Part shown: piece after piece, positions 36,951 to 46,765 of the stretch
Layout: every line of letters begins with the position of its first letter
How positions within the stretch are numbered: position 1 is the stretch's first letter
Assembly: GCA_963668325.1 (NCBI GenBank)
Contig: OY764222.1
Coordinates: forward strand, 620,001 to 684,000
Length of the DNA: 64,000 nucleotides
Direction of reading: 5' to 3'
From: MPNP01 sp963668325
GTDB lineage: Bacteria; Pseudomonadota; Alphaproteobacteria; Rhodobacterales; Rhodobacteraceae
The notes under the pieces: model-generated
Seen by the model: the letters and a program-made list of their open reading frames with translations, nothing else
Told to the model about the DNA's origin: nothing
Database searches by the model: none
Program-made: the position numbers and the translations under genes

Positions 36951-37883
36951 GTGAATAAGAAACCTGAATTGTTTCTTCGTTGGTGCGGATACACTTTAGA
37001 ATTCTCTGCTGAAAGTGATGGTAACCTACCCGTCTTTCCTGGTTCAGCGTTTAGAGGTGCTTTTGGACACGCATTAAAGCGACTAGTTTGCGTCATGAGA
37101 CATAGGCCCTGCTGCGGATGTCCCCTCGAAATGTCTTGTCTTTACACTACGATTTTTGAAACTAGAGCAACTATAAACAGTGTTGAAGCAAAAAGATATG
37201 ATCGGCCACCCCTTCCTTTCGTTCTTAAGGTATCCTTCCAAAGTGAACGCAAGTTTTATAAGGGAAGTAAACTTTTAATGGGAATTAATTTATATGGGAA
37301 ATCTATGGCTGCCTCACCATTTATATTACGAGCAATTGAAGAAGCTGGTAAATATGGTCTTGGATCAAGTCGATTGCCTTTTAAACTAGAAAATATTTAT
37401 ATTGAAGGAAAGAATGAAAACTGGAAACCGGGACAAAAATATCCGAAACATTTTGCAATGGGTGAACCCAAGGTTAGTACAGCTAATATTCAGTGGCGCT
37501 TGACTACACCAATGCGACTTAGGTCTGGAGGAAAACCCGTGGATCATAATAAATTACGTCCACAGGATATTGCTATGCCGGTTTTTCGACGCCTAGTTTT
37601 ACTTACGCAGCATTATGGAGAACCCAATCATTTTATTGTTTCAGAAAGTATGAAACAAAGTGCTGGTTTGTTACGATTTACTAATTTAGATTTGCATTGG
37701 AAAACATTACAACGTTATTCATCAAGACAATCTTCAACCCACTCTGTTTCTGGATTGATTGGTACCTTGGGTTTGGATTATTCTAAGGCACCCGAATGGG
37801 GGCCGATACTCGCTTGGGCTCCCATAATTCATATCGGAAAAGGAACATCAATGGGATTAGGAAGGATTGAGGTTATTAAATGA
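36951..37883 (+). CDS. cas6: CRISPR pre-crRNA processing endoribonuclease Cas6
   Basis: A 310-residue RAMP protein started at GTG 36951. It shows two ferredoxin-like halves, the N-terminal FPGSAFRGAFGHALKRLVC element, a Cys cluster (CCGCPLEMSC), and the C-terminal G-rich loop GKGTSMGLGRIEV typical of Cas6. It would cleave the repeat RNA to leave the 8-nt AUUGAGAC handle. The stop overlaps the cas10 start (ATGA), marking it as the first gene of the csm operon. Confidence 0.85.
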   Translation: MNKKPELFLRWCGYTLEFSAESDGNLPVFPGSAFRGAFGHALKRLVCVMRHRPCCGCPLEMSCLYTTIFETRATINSVEAKRYDRPPLPFVLKVSFQSERKFYKGSKLLMGINLYGKSMAASPFILRAIEEAGKYGLGSSRLPFKLENIYIEGKNENWKPGQKYPKHFAMGEPKVSTANIQWRLTTPMRLRSGGKPVDHNKLRPQDIAMPVFRRLVLLTQHYGEPNHFIVSESMKQSAGLLRFTNLDLHWKTLQRYSSRQSSTHSVSGLIGTLGLDYSKAPEWGPILAWAPIIHIGKGTSMGLGRIEVIK

Positions 37884-40332
37884 AGAATAAAACCCCAATG
37901 CCTTCAGTTTATGATGTGGCGGTTGGTGCATTACTACATGATATTGGCAAGTTAGTACAACGAGGGTCTGATGATGATATACCACAAGTGGAAATCAGTT
38001 ACGCTCAATGGCATTCACAATGGACAGAGAAATTTTTTAATTTGATAGAAGAAGAGAAATTATCGTGGCCTAAATGCATTAATCTAGCTTGGGTAAGGAA
38101 TTTGGCAGTTTTTTACCCTAAAAACGGAGTTTCGACTTCACATTCTGTTACAGAATTAGTTAGGGTTGCAGACTCTCTTGCATCGGGAGATAAAGTGAGA
38201 TCAACCCATGATATGAACGAAGTGACTGTACAAAATTGGAACGAATTTAAGAAAAAACGATTAGTCGCCCTTGTACCATCACTGAAACTTCCAGAAAATA
38301 GCTTTTCAAGGGGGGGATTCCATTTACCAAGTTCGTTTGATGCAGACAGCTTAATGCCCTCAATTGGCGAGGAAGATAAGATAGGCAACCAAATTTTCAA
38401 CATGTATAAACAGGTTTGGACAAATTTCCAAAAAGGCTGGGAGGAGATTGTAAATGCACAAAGTGTTTCTACTTGTCCTGGTCTATTTGTAGAAGGACTT
38501 GTTTCACTCATGGAAAAGTGGTTTTGGGCAGTTCCATCCTCTACAGTTGATGAGCAATCAGATATTTCACTATTTGATCATTCCCGTATGGTTGCTGCAT
38601 TTTCAGTTGCCTTGTATCACTATCATAAAGTCAATAATAGCCTTACATCTCCATCAATTGTAAATGATAATAAGTTATCAAAATTCCGTTTATTAATTGG
38701 TGATTTGTCGGGGATTCAAACTACTTTATTTCGATTATCACGAGAGAGTGTATCAGGCTTGAATCGTATTCTTCGAGGAAGGTCCTTGAGATTTCAGTTC
38801 ATTGCTGATGCAGCAATTAGGAGACTATTAGAAAAATTTGACTTGCCTTGGTCTTCGGTGCTCCAAACTGCTGGTGGTAGGTTTCTTATATTAGTCCCCG
38901 ACTTAGGGGAAGAAATAACTAATATTCGGATAAATCAATTGCGAACAGAAAAAGAGCAATGGTTGGTAGAAAATTATTCCGGGGATCTAGGGTTTGGGAT
39001 AGCTATAACTAAACCCTTTTCAGCGCAAAAAATAATCAATGAAACTTATGAGGACTGTCAAGTTGAAATAGAAAAACGGGCAAGGTTAATAAGAGAGGAA
39101 GTAATCATCTCATCAGAAACTGCCAAACTGCGGTTATTTCAAGAGCCTGCCAAACGGGCTGTCCTAAAATTTGATTACCATGACGGTATTTGTAAAGTTT
39201 GCGGGATTCGACCGGCAAAATCAGAAAACCAAGAAGACCTTTGCAAAACATGTATGGAAGAAAAAAAACTAGGTAGGTGTTATCCGAAAGCGAATATGGT
39301 CGTGATTGAAAAAAGGGATTCAAACGCAGAAATATTTGGCCTAAGTTATAAATTACCCCTACCAAATGAAAATACTCAAAAATACCAGGAGAAAAAAGGC
39401 TGGCAGTTTAGAAATGGGGAGCAATTGGGGTCTGCAGTTTTTCGGCCAGGATATTGTTATGTTCCTACCTTCGTAGAAGAGAATTCGAACAATATAAAAA
39501 ACCTTGAAGGACACGGTGATATAAAGACCTTTGAGGATCTCGCCAAAATTCCACGTGGACGAGAGATTTTAGCTTTGTTTAAGGCAGATATGGACCGATT
39601 GGGAGAACTGTTTAACAAAGGTATTACTCCTTGGAGTTTTGCCAAAACATCTACTCTTTCTCGTATGATTGATGGGTATTTTTCCCTTCGACTTCAAAGT
39701 TACTGGAAAATGATTATCCAAACATTTACACAGTATATGCTGGTGGCGATGACCTCATGCTTTTGGGGTCATGGTACGACATTTTTAATTTTGCTGCAAA
39801 GATAAAAACCGATTTTTCTGAATTTAGTCTGGATAATCCCTCTGTTAACATATCTGCGGGGATAGCACTTTTCGGTGTAAAAAGTCCAGTTGCAACAGCA
39901 GCCCGGGAAGCTGAAAAGAGATTGAATTGTGCCAAGGATTCAGGGCGTAATAAAATTTCTGCAATTGAGAAAGCCCCAATGAAGTGGACTGAATACGAAA
40001 AAGCACTTAAAAACGCTAATAGGATAGATAATTTTCTGCAGGAAAAAATCTTAAGCACTGCAACTATTTATAGATTGTTGATATTAATGGATTCCTTAAC
40101 CAGGATTAAAGATAATGAAGCAAGTCCAGAAGATTATGCTTGGCGTGCAAAACTTGGTTATACCCTAGGACGAAATTTTCCTCCTGAACATAAGCGTAGC
40201 AAAAGGCAAAATGAGGCGTTTGAGTTAATTATTGAGTTGTTTGGATTGGACAAAGGACTTAATGGTATTACAGATGCTGGAATTGGAGCGATATTGGCTT
40301 TAACCCATGCACTATATCGGAACAGAGAATAA
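37880..40332 (+). pseudogene. cas10: Type III-A Cas10/Csm1 with a one-base frameshift before the GGDD motif
   Basis: The frame from 37880 encodes an HD nuclease domain (VGALLHDIGKLVQRG, about 10-24), the first Palm domain, and a zinc ribbon (CKVCGIRP...CKTCMEEKK), reaching LSRMIDGYFSLRLQ. At about 39696-39699 the reading leaves the family pattern. The correct continuation, KLLENDYPNIYTVYAGGDDL, is in the -1 frame and runs to 40332. The cyclase motif GGDD is at 39742-39753. One missing A in CAAAAG (seen as CAAAG) restores a protein of about 817 residues. As given, the product ends at 39805 without GGDD and would not make cyclic oligoadenylate. A sequencing error is possible; no classical slippery site is present. 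Confidence 0.85.
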
Positions 40333-40349
40333 AAAGCGGAATTTGAAAA

Positions 40350-40778
40350 ATGAGGCAAAATCGAAATGACACGAAACAAAAGAGTCCTAATAATCCTCGA
40401 CCAGAATCCTATACGGAGGTAAACAAAAATGGGGAATCGACCATCCGAAAGGACCTTTTAGATTCAGAGGCTATAAACGAGGCCAAGAATTTTAAAGAAA
40501 AACAGGTTTCTTATACTCAATTACGTAGGTTTTTTGGTGCTGCAAAGGAAGCTCTCATAAAAATAAACGATAGTGATGATAACAATCAAGCTAAACTAGA
40601 AATGGCTATGCTTAAGGCAAAGGCATATTATGCGGCTGGGAGGTTGGATAAAAATAAACCCCTAGCCGAATTTTTTGAACATCATTCAATTTTGGTTAAA
40701 ACTGTTAATGATTATAAACATTTCATGCAACATTTTGAGGCAGTTATTGCCTATCACAGATACTACTACGAGGATTAA
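40350..40778 (+). CDS. csm2: Type III-A CRISPR small subunit Csm2
   Basis: A 142-residue mostly helical protein. The N-terminal 45 residues are polar, followed by the Csm2 helical bundle (VSYTQLRRFFGAAKEALIK ... MAMLKAKAYYAAGRL ... FMQHFEAVIAYHRYYY). Csm2 copies line the belly of the Csm complex. It lies 17 bp after the cas10 end and 5 bp before csm3. Confidence 0.88.
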   Translation: MRQNRNDTKQKSPNNPRPESYTEVNKNGESTIRKDLLDSEAINEAKNFKEKQVSYTQLRRFFGAAKEALIKINDSDDNNQAKLEMAMLKAKAYYAAGRLDKNKPLAEFFEHHSILVKTVNDYKHFMQHFEAVIAYHRYYYED

Positions 40779-40783
40779 CAACC

Positions 40784-41623
40784 ATGCCCAATTCACAACC
40801 TTTATTGAATTTTCTTGGTCAAGTAACTTTGACTGCGAAAATTAAGGTACTTTCTGGTTTACATATCGGCGCAGGAAAAGAAGCAATCGAAATTGGTGGG
40901 ATTGATCAGCCGGTTGTAAAATTGCCTAGCGGGGAACCCTATGTACCAGGATCAAGCCTAAAGGGCAAACTCCGTTTTTTGTTAGAATGGTCATTTGGAA
41001 AGATTAACCCAAATGGAAAGCCCTGGGGAAGTCATGAAGAAGAACTCAAAGATCTTGAAGATCCTATTCTCAGAATTTTTGGTACTGCTTCAAACAATAA
41101 CTCGTGTAGTTCAGGACCGACGCGACTTTTAATACGCGATGCAATACCAAGTAGTGACAACAGTAAAAACTTAACAGAAGAAAAAGTAGAAATTAGTATG
41201 GACCGCATAAAAGGGAAAGCAGCAGATAAAGGTTTACGTAAGATTGAACGTGTTTCCCAAGGTACTTCATTTAAATTTGAAGCTTCATTCCGGCTTTATG
41301 AAGTGAATGGGGACAAGGGCAAGAGAGATCTTGAATGTTTGGCTTGGCTTATACAAGGTTTCGACCTTCTTGAACAAGATGCACTTGGTGGGTCAGGATC
41401 TCGTGGATATGGCCAAGTTAAATTTTCAGACCTGAAATTAAAGATTTCTGGCCTTCAAACAGATAAATCTGAAGAAGTGAAAAAATACCAAGATAAATTA
41501 GACAAATCGGAATTAGGAAAAATTTTTCGTGGAAAATTATTTTCCCCTGAAATACCTCCTGGGGAAATTATGGAAATACTAAATGATACCATATCACCAA
41601 TTCTCACAAAGTCATCGGAATGA
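40784..41623 (+). CDS. csm3: Type III-A RAMP backbone subunit Csm3
   Basis: A 279-residue Cas7-family protein. IGAGKEAIEIGGIDQPVVKL (29-48) contains Asp41, at the place of the catalytic Asp that cuts target RNA at 6-nt steps. PYVPGSSLKGKLRFLLEW follows, and the C-terminal G-rich loop is ALGGSGSRGYGQVKF. The stop overlaps csm4 (ATGA). Residues for target RNA cleavage appear intact. Confidence 0.93.
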   Translation: MPNSQPLLNFLGQVTLTAKIKVLSGLHIGAGKEAIEIGGIDQPVVKLPSGEPYVPGSSLKGKLRFLLEWSFGKINPNGKPWGSHEEELKDLEDPILRIFGTASNNNSCSSGPTRLLIRDAIPSSDNSKNLTEEKVEISMDRIKGKAADKGLRKIERVSQGTSFKFEASFRLYEVNGDKGKRDLECLAWLIQGFDLLEQDALGGSGSRGYGQVKFSDLKLKISGLQTDKSEEVKKYQDKLDKSELGKIFRGKLFSPEIPPGEIMEILNDTISPILTKSSE

Positions 41624-42525
41624 ATCTCTATCGTCTAGAGTTAAAATTAACTAGTCCAATGGGAAGTCCACTGGTTGGACCCCAAATTTTTGGTATGGTT
41701 TGTCAGGTATTTTATGATATTTCTGGAGAAGCAAAACTAAAGAAATGGCTTAGTACCCCAGAACAGACATGGAGAATATCGGATAGCTTCCCCTCACACT
41801 GTCTTCCTAAACCCCAAGCCCCTCCACAATATCTCTCCAACCAACAGTTTGATTCATTCAAGAAGCGTAAGAAATGTCCTTGGATACTTAGGGAAACATG
41901 GATAAAATATCGAAATTCATGGTCCGAAAGTAAATTGGCTGATGATGAATTAGTATCGGTTCCTAAAGAACCTCTTCGGCTTGCTCACAATATTATTAAC
42001 CGTCAAAATAACAGAACACTTAAGAAAGGGGGACTTTTTTTTGTTGAGGAAGATTGGAGTTTTAATGTAGAAAAAAAAAGATATGTGGACTTATATATCC
42101 AAGCCCCTGAAAGCAAGGAACAAGTATTAAGAGTTATTTCGGAAATTGGTCAACGCGGTTATGGTAGGGATGCCTCGACAGGGCGAGGAAGGTTTGAAGT
42201 AACAAAAATATACCTTGATCATGAATTAACAGATTTGCCTGATGCAGTTAGGAGAATGAGTTTGTCTAGGGGTGTTTATACGCCATCTACAATGCAAGAT
42301 GCGTATTGGAAAATAGAACCTCATTATGGGCGTGTTGGTCCGAATCTTAGTTTGGCAGGAGTATCCCCATTTAAATATCCAGTCCTCCTGACAGTTCCGG
42401 GTACAACCTTTATTCCGAAAGGAGTTGATATTCCTGGAAAATGGGTTACTGGTGTTCATCCATCACGCCCCGAAATTTGCCTAAATGGATTTCATCTTTC
42501 GATTCCTTACAAGGAAGAAGAGTAA
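41620..42525 (+). CDS. csm4: Type III-A RAMP subunit Csm4
   Basis: A 301-residue Cas5-like RAMP that caps the complex and binds the crRNA 5' handle next to Cas10. Visible elements are YRLELKLTSPMGSPLVGPQI at the N-terminus and the C-terminal-half loop GQRGYGRDASTGRGRFEV. Length is normal for the family. It overlaps csm3 by 4 bp and lies 7 bp before csm5. Confidence 0.9.
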   Translation: MNLYRLELKLTSPMGSPLVGPQIFGMVCQVFYDISGEAKLKKWLSTPEQTWRISDSFPSHCLPKPQAPPQYLSNQQFDSFKKRKKCPWILRETWIKYRNSWSESKLADDELVSVPKEPLRLAHNIINRQNNRTLKKGGLFFVEEDWSFNVEKKRYVDLYIQAPESKEQVLRVISEIGQRGYGRDASTGRGRFEVTKIYLDHELTDLPDAVRRMSLSRGVYTPSTMQDAYWKIEPHYGRVGPNLSLAGVSPFKYPVLLTVPGTTFIPKGVDIPGKWVTGVHPSRPEICLNGFHLSIPYKEEE

Positions 42526-42532
42526 ATCAGCA

Positions 42533-43861
42533 ATGCAATACGATTTCCATGATTTAAAACTCATTCCCCTAACACCGATTCACGTTGGTGGAGGTCCAGA
42601 TGAGTTATTAGGGATTGAAGACTACAGATTGAAGGTAAATTCACTCGAACGGGTTGATGTTTATAAACACATTCTAAAAGCTGGAGACTGTGAACAAATA
42701 ATACGAGACATTAACCGGGACCTAACTAGTACATTATCACGAATTAAGGATAGAATTTCTGACCAAGAAATCATAGAACGAATAGCCATCAGTAAAATGG
42801 CATATGATAAACTTGACCCCATATTCAGCAGCCCCCAAAAAAACGCGGAGGGTAAAATTCATGCATTTCAAAGGTCAGGAGGATATCCTATTCTTCCTGG
42901 AAGTAGCCTCAAGGGGTGTCTAAGAACAGCTTGGTTGGCAGAGTGTGTCAGAAACAAACCACCAAATACAATATCAAATTACAAGAATCTTGAAAGTAGT
43001 GCATTTCAATTAGATAGTATTAATGACACTGGAACTGATCCTTTCAAGGATATAGTGGTTAATGATATAACCCTTCCAGATAAAGCAACTCAAGTAGATA
43101 TGATTTCCAGTTGGAAATACATAGAGTCAGAAGATTCATATGGGTCTTTTAACAATGTTCAAATATTTCGCGAAAGGTTGAAATCAGTTATTGATGGTGG
43201 TATACCACCAGTTCTTACGGTACGATTGGGTATTTGCTCAAAGCAAGTTCATTCATTGCGTAATGAATTAGAAATACGTAGAAAAATTAAGGGTAAACTT
43301 CAGCCAAAGATTTTCCCTCGAACAATTTACGACTTGTTATCGGCACTTAAAAAGCATCATGAACCTCTTTGGGAATGGGAAATAAAGAAGTTTTTTCCCA
43401 ATGATGATGGCAAAAAATTAAAACAGGCGTTAGCCCTGTTTGATAAAATTAGGAGTGAGACTGAAAAATCTGCTTCAGCGTTATTACGGATCGGTTGGGC
43501 CTCTCATGGAGAAGTAAAATCTGTTGCTAGATACCTTAAATCAGAGCATCTAGTTCCTAAACAGAAAACTCCCGAAGGGAAAACTCGTCAAGTTATTGAA
43601 CTTCCATGCGGTAGTCCGGCCCCTTTTGGATGGGCATTACTAGTTTTAAAAAATGAATGGAATGCTAAGAAAATTGATAACTGGTTACCAATGGAGAAAG
43701 GTAATTTAAAAAAAGGAGAAAGGGTTGTTCTTGAGGATGGGTCTGAGGGTGTTTTGCAAGAAACTATTTTCGACAATCAAATTGAAGTTAGGATTGATCT
43801 TGATGGCGACATAGAAGTTATTAATACTTCTGAAATAGTAGGCTTGGCTAGTGACAAATAA
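42533..43861 (+). CDS. csm5: Type III-A RAMP subunit Csm5
   Basis: A 442-residue RAMP started at the ATG at 42533 (MQYDFHDLKLIPLTPIHVGG), preceded by GGAAGAAGAG. A 16-codon longer reading from 42485 would overlap csm4. It has the Csm5 pattern of IHVGGGPDELLGIEDY, YPILPGSSLKGCLRTAW, and a C-terminal GWALLVLKNEW. Csm5 caps the 3' end of the crRNA and recruits host nucleases for trimming. The C-terminal 70 residues form an SH3-like extension (GERVVLEDGSEGVLQE). Confidence 0.85.
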   Translation: MQYDFHDLKLIPLTPIHVGGGPDELLGIEDYRLKVNSLERVDVYKHILKAGDCEQIIRDINRDLTSTLSRIKDRISDQEIIERIAISKMAYDKLDPIFSSPQKNAEGKIHAFQRSGGYPILPGSSLKGCLRTAWLAECVRNKPPNTISNYKNLESSAFQLDSINDTGTDPFKDIVVNDITLPDKATQVDMISSWKYIESEDSYGSFNNVQIFRERLKSVIDGGIPPVLTVRLGICSKQVHSLRNELEIRRKIKGKLQPKIFPRTIYDLLSALKKHHEPLWEWEIKKFFPNDDGKKLKQALALFDKIRSETEKSASALLRIGWASHGEVKSVARYLKSEHLVPKQKTPEGKTRQVIELPCGSPAPFGWALLVLKNEWNAKKIDNWLPMEKGNLKKGERVVLEDGSEGVLQETIFDNQIEVRIDLDGDIEVINTSEIVGLASDK

Positions 43862-45098
43862 GGTTAAAAGAATTCTAATTATTTCAGTTGGTGGAAGCCT
43901 GCAGCCATTACGCAGTTCAATTCGTGAAACATCACCTGATGAAATTGTATTTGTTGTTTCAGATGGCAGTGATGGCACCAAATCTTCAGAATCTCAGGTA
44001 GTACAACTATTTGGATCAAAAGGCTACCCTGATAAATGGGAAATAATTTCTGTCCCACCTGATAAACCAGATATCGCATTATCGAAAATAGATCCAATTT
44101 TGTTTTCTCTTTCGAAAGGAAAATCGGAAATTATTGTTGATTACACTGGTGGCACCAAGAGTATGACTAGTGCATTGTTTCTAGCAGCAACTAGTTACGA
44201 AAACGTTAATCTCCAATTAATGGCAGGAGTAAGACCAGACCTTGAATCTGTTGAAGATGGAACTGAAAATCCCACCGTTATACCAACAGATCTTATTGGT
44301 ATTTCTAATTCCATTCGGACCATTCGAAATTTTATTGAACAACAAAACTATGCCTCGGCCTCTTTGATATTAAGACAGACCCACAATACATTTCGCCAGA
44401 TGAAATCCAAAATTCCATCAACTTGGGATACAAGAATCTTGCAGTGGAAAAAATGGGTTCAGGTTTTTGAGTTATGGGATCGATTTGATCATGTTGGTGC
44501 GTTGCAGAAAATTGATCAAGGTCTTCTCCAAAACCAACCTTTTTCAATTTGGTTTAAATCCTCAGAATATTTTCCCAGGCTCCAAAAACTAAAGGATTGT
44601 AACAAATCACCTGCTCCTGAATTACTTGAAGATCTTTGGCTGAATGCAGACCGGTGTGCAAGACTAGGATTATATGATGATGCTATTGCACGTCTCTATC
44701 GGCTGATGGAAGCTGTTACTCAAACTCGTCTTCATAATAAACATGGATTGGATGCCTCAAAAATTCCCGTCCCTCATTTACCCAATGGACTTCGTAATAA
44801 ATTCAAACCTAAAAAAAAGGCATCAATTGGATTATCCGATAGTATGGATTTACTCTATTACCTAGAAAAGGATCCGATTTGGAATGAACCATTGCCAAGT
44901 TGGAAAAAAAAGCGAAATAATTCAATTCTTGCCCATGGATATGAACCTCTCACAGAGAAAGTATGGGAACATGCTAAAATATGGTTTTATCATAGAAGAA
45001 AAATTCTTTGGGAGGACCTCCTCGGGCGGCCAACCGCTGGCCAATTACCTCATAACCTTCCTGATTTAGAAAATATCAAAACTAGTTATTCTAGGTAA
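43851..45098 (+). CDS. csm6: CARF-HEPN ancillary ribonuclease, Csm6-like
   Basis: A 415-residue protein started at GTG 43851, overlapping csm5 by 11 bp. The CARF domain has IISVGGSLQPL near the N-terminus and the nucleotide-binding motif DYTGGTKSM (97-105). The C-terminal half is helical and contains RNNSILAH (Arg355 to His362), matching the HEPN R-x4-6-H RNase signature. It resembles the TIGR02710-type Csm6 relatives. It should be activated by cyclic oligoadenylate made by Cas10 and cut RNA without sequence preference. It ends 41 bp before the convergent CARF-RelE gene. Confidence 0.8.
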   Translation: MTNKVKRILIISVGGSLQPLRSSIRETSPDEIVFVVSDGSDGTKSSESQVVQLFGSKGYPDKWEIISVPPDKPDIALSKIDPILFSLSKGKSEIIVDYTGGTKSMTSALFLAATSYENVNLQLMAGVRPDLESVEDGTENPTVIPTDLIGISNSIRTIRNFIEQQNYASASLILRQTHNTFRQMKSKIPSTWDTRILQWKKWVQVFELWDRFDHVGALQKIDQGLLQNQPFSIWFKSSEYFPRLQKLKDCNKSPAPELLEDLWLNADRCARLGLYDDAIARLYRLMEAVTQTRLHNKHGLDASKIPVPHLPNGLRNKFKPKKKASIGLSDSMDLLYYLEKDPIWNEPLPSWKKKRNNSILAHGYEPLTEKVWEHAKIWFYHRRKILWEDLLGRPTAGQLPHNLPDLENIKTSYSR

Positions 45099-45139
45099 TC
45101 TCTGAACTCTTAATAAAGTTGTGTAAATTTTGGATTGTA

Positions 45140-46285
45140 TCAAAGATGATTATCAATGCTCTCAACAACAAATTTATTCTTACCATCAATGGTTTGAAAG
45201 TATCCGTATCCACGATTTTCTCTATCACTCCAAACATCAAATTCGTGACTTCTTTTAGGGTTGGGTTTACCCTTTATTGTCTTGAAGTCTAGACTGTTGG
45301 GATTTAGTTTTTGATTACTATCCAGACAAATAGCCAAATCATCAAGTCTTTTGTTGAGTACATTTATACGCTGGCTGTCAGCAAAGAGATTGCTATTTTT
45401 TACCTGATCTTTAAAATTTTCGGAAAAAAACAGTTTATCCGATAAGGGTAGCATAAGATCTTTCCCATACAAATCTTCATTTACTTCCAACCAAAGAGTT
45501 GTCCCCCATTCCGAAAGCAATACTTTGTCTTCCACCTCAAAAAGTAAAGTACTTGGTAAATTTCCACAATCAGATCGTTTTAATTCCATTTTTTTAGCCA
45601 TTTTTCGCACTGCGAGCAAATTTTCAGGATTGCCTTCAAAAATTTCCAAATCCCTTTTTATCGGTAATTTAGGAACTCGCATTATCTCCTGACTTCCTTC
45701 GAATAGGTAAAAACACTCGTCTGCAATTAACATTCCGGCAGCTTGTAGAAATCCGTTCACACTTTTGAAACCTCCAGTTAAATTGAATACAGTATTATAG
45801 CCTTTTTCCTGCCAGTCTCTTAGTTTCATTTCGTGTAGAAATTTGTACATGATATCAGAAAGTGCTAGACGAAAGTCACCAAGATTATTTGTGTTTAAAC
45901 CATTAGCTGAAACCTTTTCAGTATTAATTTGATACTTGTGGTTAAGCCATTTACTGATGATTTCAAATGCTTTTTGTCCCAGATATGTATCCGATACCAG
46001 AAACCAGTGAATGTCCTGCGGGCTCCTCGAAATTTCGGTTCTATTCTCACGATAGTAGGTTAATAAACCATTTAATTCTGCAGATAAAAAAGTGGCATTT
46101 TTTTCGTTTCCTTGAATCAGTATTTCTAGCCTCTGATTTATCCACTGATCTATTTCCTGACGTTTGGATTCCTCTAATTCATTTTCTTTTGAATTGGTCA
46201 GTTGAGTTAATAACCGACGTTTATCTTGATTAACATCTCTGGTTAGTATGCTAGTACCACAGGTGGATATTATTAAGTTTGGCAT
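45140..46285 (-). CDS. CARF protein with a RelE-like C-terminus (Cami1-like candidate)
   Basis: A 381-residue protein. The N-terminal CARF domain of the APE2256/Csx1 type begins MPNLIISTCGTSILT and has FNLTGGFKSVNGFLQAAG (168-185). Residues about 215-300 are mixed, possibly a winged-helix linker. The last ~70 residues (LNKRLDDLAICLD ... KRSHEFDVWSDRENRGYGY ... KFVVESIDNHL) look like a RelE/HigB mRNA interferase fold. I see no HEPN motif. CARF-RelE proteins (Cami1) cut mRNA on ribosomes when they bind cyclic tetra-adenylate. The RelE call is by eye and is the main uncertainty. It is transcribed opposite to the csm operon from its own promoter. Confidence 0.65.
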   Translation of the reverse strand: MPNLIISTCGTSILTRDVNQDKRRLLTQLTNSKENELEESKRQEIDQWINQRLEILIQGNEKNATFLSAELNGLLTYYRENRTEISRSPQDIHWFLVSDTYLGQKAFEIISKWLNHKYQINTEKVSANGLNTNNLGDFRLALSDIMYKFLHEMKLRDWQEKGYNTVFNLTGGFKSVNGFLQAAGMLIADECFYLFEGSQEIMRVPKLPIKRDLEIFEGNPENLLAVRKMAKKMELKRSDCGNLPSTLLFEVEDKVLLSEWGTTLWLEVNEDLYGKDLMLPLSDKLFFSENFKDQVKNSNLFADSQRINVLNKRLDDLAICLDSNQKLNPNSLDFKTIKGKPNPKRSHEFDVWSDRENRGYGYFQTIDGKNKFVVESIDNHL

Positions 46286-46765
46286 AAGGTCTTCATTGGG
46301 TAAAAATACTTACAACTCAACAAAAAAGGTGAATAAGTCAAGTATTGGTAAGTTTGGTAGTAGTTTACTGGAGTGAATGTAAATCAAGTGCCCTGTTTAC
46401 CTAGTAAACCTTAACTTCTATTAGTTTGAATATCAGGGGGGAACATATCTCAATCAGCAAAAAAATAACCAAATAGAACAACTGATAATAAGTTGTATCA
46501 CTTGGATTACAGGACCTATATCAATTAGGTTTATCGTACTGAATGAAATATAATTGTCGTGATATCCAAACCTAACATTTCAATATTTCATTAAGTCCAA
46601 CAAAGGTGAAATATAAGTTGTAATTAACTTATTTAAGACCTTAATCGAACTTTTTGTGGACAACTCATTAAGTATGAAAAAGCCCTTTTTAATAGGATGT
46701 AGTTAGATTTTACAAGATCAGTTTATTTATTGGAATAATAATTAAGTTAAACCATGTTACGACAT
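46286..46765. other. 480-bp AT-rich intergenic region
   Basis: No gene or RNA is supported. It marks the right edge of the CRISPR block; no attachment-site-like direct repeat was found. Confidence 0.5.

Noticed and set aside
39757..40332. Possible separate gene downstream of cas10
   Set aside because: It continues the Cas10 Palm domain directly after GGDD and is the frameshifted C-terminus, not a new csm gene.
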